This document shows positions 59,076 through 64,000 of a stretch of DNA of 64,000 bases, piece by piece; position 1 is the first letter of the stretch, and the number at the start of each line of letters is the position of its first letter. A program made the translations under genes and the position numbers. Source of the stretch: Actinernus sp. WN-2022. Taxonomy: Eukaryota > Cnidaria > Anthozoa > Actiniaria > Actinernidae. The stretch spans positions 56,705,352 to 56,769,351 of the forward strand of contig JAOWCC010001634.1 in assembly GCA_030867875.1 (NCBI GenBank). Direction: 5' to 3'. A model generated the notes under the pieces. It was not told the DNA's origin, ran no database searches, and was given only the letters and a program-made list of their open reading frames with translations.

Positions 59076-60760
59076 CGAAACAACATCCATGCGATTCCAG
59101 CTGCGGCAATGGATGTCACTGCGAGATTAATCTCATGTTGTGGGGCAGCCTTTGCCTTTGCCTTTGCCTTTGCCTTTGGTACAGGAACTTGTTTCTCGAG
59201 AGGCTGCACCGATTTCTTATCTGGTGGTCCTTCCATAGGAAGAGGTGAGCGTCCTTTGCCTTCTGCATTGATGTCGTTAGTGCCTAGCACCATATCTTTC
59301 GTAGCTTTCGGGATTGGATTCTTATAACCATCTTTCTCACTAAGAGAGTACTCTAGATCGCTTGGCAATAATCGTACGCCTATAGCTATCGCTAGATCGA
59401 GCCTCTTATGTGTTGCTGTTATAGCAGTAAGATAGTTTTTGTAGCTCACCACTAAATCGTTTTCGAGAATAGCGTCTTCGACTAAGCTCTTAAACTTTTC
59501 TTTGACGTTATGGCTATCTAAGATGGATTCGTTCAAGTCGGCTTGAGCGCCAAGTATGCAATGTCCAAAAGCCTCGACAGATCTATTCAACCTACCCAAT
59601 CCAACATCTGTCAAACCCTTTCCGATTGGTGGCGTAAACCAATTGTATTGTTTCCCTTCGTGTTCATCGTTCCTAATAAAAGCTATCAGAGTGTCCTCCT
59701 TACCTCCTTGGTCTTTAAATAAAGTAGAGGCCGCGGGCCATGTGGTTGCTTTGTCGTAACTTCGACCATGGGCAGTTACATATCCGTTTACGTAGCCAGT
59801 TGATCCCTGGTATAACAGGAATACATCTCCTAATCCATTATTCCTACCTCCATGCCATCGGAAGTCTGGTGGGAAATCTGGTGTTCGAGATATACCAAAT
59901 TCAATGCACAATTTCTCAAGAGCTGCTTTGTTATAGAGGTTATCCATTTGCTTGAAATGAGAGTTACCAGGTAAAGGAACTCCATGAGTACCACCAAGTT
60001 CACGTAGAATTCTTCGTATCGTGAAATAAACATGGAATCGTAGGAACCCCTGAACGACTGGTGGATGCGTTTTGAAAATAGGATCAAACAATGACACTCC
60101 ACATCCAGAAGTCGCACACCACGTTGCGAAATTCAATTGCTGAGGCCAGTACTTGAAATCCGGACCATGTAACCAATGGTAGGACTCATTTGCTGTCGTA
60201 TGCTTTACGACGGTCTCCTTGAATATATTTGGAACGCCAGCTTTGAACTTCTTCGTTGGGGTGATATATATCCATAGATTAGTGAGCTCAATATCTTGTG
60301 CCAGTTCAGTAGAAGGAACTGCTGTAATAGGATATTTCGCACTCCTATCTAGGGTCAACGTAGATGGGAAACCCTTATGCACATCCCACAACGCATTATC
60401 GATACGTCTTTGAGTGACTGCAGGTAACTTCGAGACATCATTACCGTAAACGACATAGCTAGAATCTCCATCTCGAAACCAAATACTCGTCGAATATTTA
60501 CCTGGACCGTTCACTTCCGTAGAGGCATAGAACTTGTGAAGATCTGCATGTGGGTATTTCTTCTTGAACTTCGCTAATAGATCTGCATTCAATGTTGCAA
60601 CCTCTCTACTTTTCACATCTTCTCTATCTAGCCGAGCTTGATTCTCTCTCCTAGCTTGATTCTCAGCCTTTGACCTTATGTTAGCATTCGGTGTTGGGAA
60701 CTCTTCCTCTTCGTCTTTCCCTCCGTAATGGTAACTGAAAAGACCTCCGGACCTCCTCAT
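59072..60760 (-). CDS. Conserved 562-aa protein with C-terminal anchor (Polinton B)
   Basis: Homologue of the 564-aa protein of A, intact. Differences are more frequent than in the capsid or ATPase and include several in-frame indels: a PDFPPDFRWHGG duplication where A has PDFRWHGG, a rewritten loop (YQGSTGYVNGYVTAHGRSYD), loss of residues in SILDSHNV, and a KAKAKAKAKA run before the C-terminal hydrophobic segment. The blocks LNFATWCATSGCGVSLF and NWFTPPIGKGLTDVGLGRL are unchanged. Variation in loops with a constant core suits an exposed virion protein. Confidence 0.6.
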   Translation of the reverse strand: MRRSGGLFSYHYGGKDEEEEFPTPNANIRSKAENQARRENQARLDREDVKSREVATLNADLLAKFKKKYPHADLHKFYASTEVNGPGKYSTSIWFRDGDSSYVVYGNDVSKLPAVTQRRIDNALWDVHKGFPSTLTLDRSAKYPITAVPSTELAQDIELTNLWIYITPTKKFKAGVPNIFKETVVKHTTANESYHWLHGPDFKYWPQQLNFATWCATSGCGVSLFDPIFKTHPPVVQGFLRFHVYFTIRRILRELGGTHGVPLPGNSHFKQMDNLYNKAALEKLCIEFGISRTPDFPPDFRWHGGRNNGLGDVFLLYQGSTGYVNGYVTAHGRSYDKATTWPAASTLFKDQGGKEDTLIAFIRNDEHEGKQYNWFTPPIGKGLTDVGLGRLNRSVEAFGHCILGAQADLNESILDSHNVKEKFKSLVEDAILENDLVVSYKNYLTAITATHKRLDLAIAIGVRLLPSDLEYSLSEKDGYKNPIPKATKDMVLGTNDINAEGKGRSPLPMEGPPDKKSVQPLEKQVPVPKAKAKAKAKAAPQHEINLAVTSIAAAGIAWMLFR

Positions 60761-60803
60761 GTTGAAGCTATACGTATATATAGTTATACCTTCAACATAT
60801 AAG
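60761..60803. promoter_or_regulatory. Short bidirectional promoter 1, Polinton B
   Basis: 43 bp: GTTGAAGCTATACGTATATA, TAGTTATACCTTCAAC and ATATAAG between divergent ATGs. Nearly the same as in A although the gene to its right has diverged strongly. Confidence 0.7.
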
Positions 60804-61478
60804 ATGGTTCTCTTATATATCACCACAACATCGGCTGACCATACTGTCTACTTCGACGACCCTATTCTTATACAGAACGTTTCACTAGTCGAGGTCACTT
60901 TCGAGAATAGCTGGTGGAACCTAGAAGAGCCAGGGAGCTTTCATTGGAATGTCAATGGTGTGATGTTTCCACACGAAATTAAGGTGGGGAACTACGATAT
61001 ACCAACCCTCCAGACCCTCTTCAAACCCGCAATCAAAGCTGGTATCATAAAATTCGGGAAAGACTTATTGACGGGGAGTTGGATCCTAGATGTCATGAAA
61101 CCGATCATTCTTAGCACAAATATCTGTGAACTGTTTATTGAAAGCTGTAGGAGTTCCCCAAATACTACCACGACTTTAACTATAGCGGTAGGCACTTTCC
61201 CTATAAGTATCCTCTTTGAGATCGATACGGTATATGTCCACTGTGACGTAGTGGATTCCAGCTTCTCACTCCTAGAGGGAAAACGCTCGAAAGTCTTGGC
61301 TAGCATAAATGTCCGAGGCGATAGATTCGTGAAAACGACGTATGCCTCACTACAACCTCTAGATGTCAAAGCTCTAGGTACGATACAAAGCAGCCTTCGT
61401 CTGACAATTCTCGATGAGAAAGGTAATCTGATAGACTTCCGTGGTCGACCTATACGATACGTGTTGAAGCTTGAGTAA
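60804..61478 (+). CDS. Capsid- or spike-type beta-rich protein, divergent allele (Polinton B)
   Basis: 224 aa, the same length as in A. The first 40 and last 75 residues match A well (HTVYFDDPILI, EVTFENSWWNLE; DTVYVHCDVVDSSFS, DFRGRPIRYVLKLE). About 110 central residues share little beyond a strand pattern and scattered anchors (FKPAIxAGIxKF). Flanking promoter and neighbouring genes are almost identical between copies. Rapid change or allele swapping at one gene suggests a receptor-binding or otherwise exposed capsid part. Confidence 0.5.
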   Translation: MVLLYITTTSADHTVYFDDPILIQNVSLVEVTFENSWWNLEEPGSFHWNVNGVMFPHEIKVGNYDIPTLQTLFKPAIKAGIIKFGKDLLTGSWILDVMKPIILSTNICELFIESCRSSPNTTTTLTIAVGTFPISILFEIDTVYVHCDVVDSSFSLLEGKRSKVLASINVRGDRFVKTTYASLQPLDVKALGTIQSSLRLTILDEKGNLIDFRGRPIRYVLKLE

Positions 61479-61497
61479 GCTATATGTATAACGTACA

Positions 61498-62109
61498 ATG
61501 GAAGGCGACTCGATTCAACCGTTTCCCTCAGCACCGAGTATCTATCCACAGATCGCTAGCGACGCTGGAAAGAACTTTAGACTGCAAACGATCCGAGACA
61601 CGCTTTCGGACATAGAAGTTCAAGAAAGGCACTACGAAGGTGTTCGCAAGAAATATGCACGTTCTCAAGGAATAGTTCATGGCATCGCAGTGGTAACTGG
61701 AGGTCTATCTGTGATCTTATCTGGATCTGGATTGGGCGCAGCGTTGACTGGGGTTGGAATAGTGATTGGTCTACCACTTGGAGTTATTGGTGGACTATGT
61801 GGATTAATTTCAGCATCTACAACCCTTGGAGCTAAGAAGTTAGGAATGAAGGTTTCTAAGCATGAAAGGACAACTATGTTGGCAAAGGCGAAAATCAATA
61901 CGATTCGCGATCTAGTATCGAAAGCCTTACGCGATGAAAACATATCCGACTCCGAATACAGTCTCATCTTGAATGAAGCAAATAAGTATGAGATCATGAG
62001 ATCTGAAATTCGTCGCAAGGCTTCCATAGGTGAAAAAAGTCCAGATCGGGTTCGAGCCGAACTCAAGCAAGAAGTGCAAAAGGAAATGCGAGAAAAACTT
62101 GGAATGTAA
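61498..62109 (+). CDS. Glycine-rich membrane protein (Polinton B)
   Basis: 203 aa, about five substitutions from A (ASDAGKNF, KHERTTML, INTIRDLV, LILNEANKY). The hydrophobic Gly-rich hairpin is identical. Strong conservation next to a hypervariable gene shows that the region as a whole is not divergent. Confidence 0.65.
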   Translation: MEGDSIQPFPSAPSIYPQIASDAGKNFRLQTIRDTLSDIEVQERHYEGVRKKYARSQGIVHGIAVVTGGLSVILSGSGLGAALTGVGIVIGLPLGVIGGLCGLISASTTLGAKKLGMKVSKHERTTMLAKAKINTIRDLVSKALRDENISDSEYSLILNEANKYEIMRSEIRRKASIGEKSPDRVRAELKQEVQKEMREKLGM

Positions 62110-62157
62110 GAATCAACGTTTCCTATGAAAGGAACGAACATGGCTCTCACTTTCACT

Positions 62158-63105
62158 TTACCAAGTCCTACTGCTAGTTAGCCCATGCTTAGTGTAGATT
62201 GGTTCGAAGTGGGAATGGTAAGAAGACAACTCCTTGACAAAACGCTTGACCGCATTTCCAAATATGCCACATCGCTTAACGACATCCTTAAAAGACATAG
62301 ACGATCCGGAGCGACGTAGCACCTCGTAACTTGCTCCAACGACTTTCGTCTTAAGCATTGATTTGGGGCCTATATTGTTTTCCATTGCCTTAGTAACGAC
62401 CTCGTGGACTATTTGTTGAACGTCCCTAGGTACTCCTACAAGATCTAGTTGTAGGAAAGTCGTCGCAATGTGAGGAACTAGGCGCTCAGCATCCAAGTCT
62501 ACATCAATCTTATCGTCGTCACACAGAGAACGTATGAAGACCTCTCCACTATGGATGCCTTCGTTTCTTAGTTGCATGAAGCGAGCGACCTCACCTTTAG
62601 ATCGGACGAATCCACATTGTATGCATGCCTGGTAGAGTAGAGCAGCTAAAATATTTTTCTTAGCATCGCTACGCTTGAGACAAACTTTCATTACTTGGGT
62701 GAATGCGTCGGCTACGATTTCTAACGCGTTCATAGGGAACGATAGATCATAACTTTGTTCGTAAATAGTGTTGTATGCTCGTAGTTCTTGTAGGAGCGTT
62801 CGTCGTTTCAGTTCTATGTCATCATCGCTTTGCTTTGGTTTTGCGCGGTCTAGATCACTTTGATACTTAAACCCGTCCGAACCTACTATACGCAGTCGAG
62901 TAGTAATAATATCGATCTTCGTTTCTTCACATGGTTCAATCTCGGAAACGAGACCACATGTGGGACACACGAATTCCGTTCCTTGTATTTCAAAGGGGCA
63001 GAGACAATCAGGACATGTTTCACTGGTGTTAATATGTTCCACTTGTGGTTTGATATTCAGGCTTCTACAAATTCCAGGACCAAACAATCTGATTAGCTCG
63101 TCCAT
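62158..63105 (-). CDS. TFIIB-like transcription factor, shorter C-terminus (Polinton B)
   Basis: 315 aa. Zinc ribbon cysteines (ETCPDC, FVCPTCG) and cyclin-like segments are intact. It stops at SSRTW where A continues for 15 codons: CAA in A is TAA here, so one of the two is a derived state. The lost tail is basic and beyond the cyclin folds, so the protein may still work. Confidence 0.75.
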   Translation of the reverse strand: MDELIRLFGPGICRSLNIKPQVEHINTSETCPDCLCPFEIQGTEFVCPTCGLVSEIEPCEETKIDIITTRLRIVGSDGFKYQSDLDRAKPKQSDDDIELKRRTLLQELRAYNTIYEQSYDLSFPMNALEIVADAFTQVMKVCLKRSDAKKNILAALLYQACIQCGFVRSKGEVARFMQLRNEGIHSGEVFIRSLCDDDKIDVDLDAERLVPHIATTFLQLDLVGVPRDVQQIVHEVVTKAMENNIGPKSMLKTKVVGASYEVLRRSGSSMSFKDVVKRCGIFGNAVKRFVKELSSYHSHFEPIYTKHGLTSSRTW

Positions 63106-63133
63106 GATACAACTATAGATGTCGTACGTTCAA
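63106..63133 (-). promoter_or_regulatory. Promoter core of the TFIIB-like gene, Polinton B
   Basis: On the minus strand CATCTATAGTTGTATC abuts the ATG, identical to copy A. Confidence 0.5.
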
Positions 63134-63204
63134 TAGAAAAAAAAAAGGAAGAATGAAGAGGGCCACGCAACGACCTTCTTCATTCTTCCTTTTTTCTTTT
63201 TTTC
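63134..63204. terminator. Conserved hairpin 1, Polinton B
   Basis: Stem GGAAGAATGAAGAGGGCC / GACCTTCTTCATTCTTCC, loop ACGCAAC, flanked by A- and T-rich arms. Same orientation as hairpin 1 of A relative to the element. Confidence 0.6.
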
Positions 63205-63214
63205 GTGGCTATTC

Positions 63215-63652
63215 CTAAGCGTCCGTCTCGTTCCTCAAGGCAGCCAACACCTCGTTGAGCGCATGGTTGAGAGACTCTCCAAGACCTTCGACTGGTTCCA
63301 ACACTCTTGGTTCAGCGGGCAATGCTACCTCCGGTTCCACCATGTTTGGCTCCTCCTTTCTTGGATCCTCTAGCTTCTTGCTGGACTTCTTAGCGCGTCT
63401 TATGTAGACACCGGAAGACTTCACCTTGATGGTGAGACGGTCGCATCTTGAGCAAAGCTCGTAATCAGTACGACATCCTTTACCGCACTTCAAGCATGGT
63501 ACATATGGGGCACAGCCTTTTGAGATTTGGTAGTTGTGCTGGGAACAGAACTTCGTTGTCTTCGAAATCTTCTTTGGACATTTTGAGTCCTTCCCTCTCA
63601 TCAACCAATCACAAGTTATTGCGGCGTCTACATTTGAGTTCTTCTTCGACAT
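63215..63652 (-). CDS. Cys-rich putative zinc-binding protein (Polinton B)
   Basis: 145 aa. Every Cys and His of the proposed metal sites in A is conserved (TCDWLMRGKDSKCPKK, FCSQH, PCLKCGKGC, LCSRC), while about a dozen other positions differ, mainly in the tail. That pattern supports metal binding. Confidence 0.65.
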   Translation of the reverse strand: MSKKNSNVDAAITCDWLMRGKDSKCPKKISKTTKFCSQHNYQISKGCAPYVPCLKCGKGCRTDYELCSRCDRLTIKVKSSGVYIRRAKKSSKKLEDPRKEEPNMVEPEVALPAEPRVLEPVEGLGESLNHALNEVLAALRNETDA

Positions 63653-63829
63653 GTTTGATCTGTATGGTGTTAATGCGTACTAAGATGACAACGAATGCTA
63701 ATGTCGTGGAATAAAGAATATATACTAATACCATTCGGTGGCAATATACAGTATAGTAATCATTCCTTTAACATATACTTCAAGTTTGGATTTCTTAGGT
63801 GCGCGAATATCTAGTGACACTTTGGCTTC
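63653..63829 (-). promoter_or_regulatory. Spacer between F-box and Cys-rich genes, Polinton B
   Basis: Contains GTGTCACTAGATATTC on the minus strand and the same AT-rich core as 33376-33552. Confidence 0.4.
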
Positions 63830-64000
63830 CTACGTGGCAGAATGAGCATCCATGTAGTTGCGTAGTACAACCCTTTCGTCCTCTGTGAGCTGGGAGTACT
63901 GCCACTTAACGAACCATTTAGCGATATCAAGATGACCATTGTTACAGGCGTATTCTATAGCAAGATCAATGCATTCATACTCTAGGGTTATCTGAAAACG
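63830..64000 (-). CDS. F-box and ankyrin-repeat protein, C-terminal end only (Polinton B)
   Basis: The last 56 codons and the stop are present. They match the last ankyrin repeat of A (NNGHLDTAKWFVKWQYSQLT) and end HSATX, with X a TAG stop. The rest lies beyond the window edge. Confidence 0.75.
   Translation of the reverse strand, partial: RFQITLEYECIDLAIEYACNNGHLDIAKWFVKWQYSQLTEDERVVLRNYMDAHSAT

Larger units (their letters stand above)
49087..64000. mobile_element. Polinton/Maverick B, inverted relative, right end outside the window
   Basis: Same gene order as element A on the opposite strand, polymerase end first. By comparison with A, roughly 0.75 kb is missing at the right edge. Most proteins are 92-98% identical to A. 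The terminal palindrome, promoter repeats, tandem array and one gene are clearly different, so it is a separate integration of a related lineage rather than a copy of A. Confidence 0.9.

Noticed and set aside
32452..64000. A large inverted duplication of one Polinton
   Set aside because: Terminal palindromes, the tandem array and the 224-aa gene are too different between copies while the rest is very similar; separate insertions fit better.

Overview
This window is animal nuclear DNA carrying two large virus-like Polinton (Maverick) elements. The flanks hold spliced exons with GT/AG borders, decayed non-LTR and LTR retrotransposons, foldback MITEs, satellites and AT-rich introns. The mixture suits an aquatic invertebrate, most likely a cnidarian. 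That is an inference from transposon content and the host gene; no taxon marker is visible.

Layout. 1-1.7 kb: degraded Ty3/gypsy element (minus strand). 2.1-3.0 kb: 5'-truncated non-LTR element (minus). 3.8-9.2 kb: broken L1/Tx1-like element (plus), interrupted by a tRNA-derived insertion with tandem repeats and by an inverted-repeat element carrying a signal-peptide exon. 9.2-18.5 kb: MITEs and non-LTR fragments. From 18,536 a host gene runs on the plus strand. Exon 1 encodes a signal peptide, four further exons encode an extracellular region, and an exon at 48,415-48,562 looks like the start of an F5/8 type C (discoidin) domain. All reading phases join across the five introns. Its introns hold a 54-bp tRNA-like satellite (23.5-24.7 kb), duplicated repeats, another non-LTR fragment and both Polintons.

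Polinton A (32,452-47,930; 15.5 kb) is complete. It has AG...CT ends, 235-bp terminal inverted repeats, a 5-bp TCTTT target duplication and 15 intact genes. Polinton B (49,087 to beyond 64,000) is an inverted relative in the next intron, about 1.15 kb away, and is cut by the window edge. Gene order from the F-box end: F-box/ankyrin, Cys-rich protein, TFIIB-like factor, two minus-strand genes (a membrane protein and a capsid or spike candidate), a 564-aa protein, a minus-strand membrane protein, major capsid candidate, packaging ATPase, four small proteins, DDE integrase, and a minus-strand protein-primed DNA polymerase B.

Inferred collaboration: polymerase and terminal repeats for replication, integrase for insertion, ATPase and capsid proteins for a virion, the TFIIB-like factor for transcription, and the F-box protein for acting on host ubiquitin pathways. 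Points that stand out are terminal palindromes whose arms co-vary between copies, a shared start-proximal promoter motif, conserved hairpins at two head-to-tail gene junctions, overlapping genes in the capsid block, and one gene far more divergent than its neighbours.
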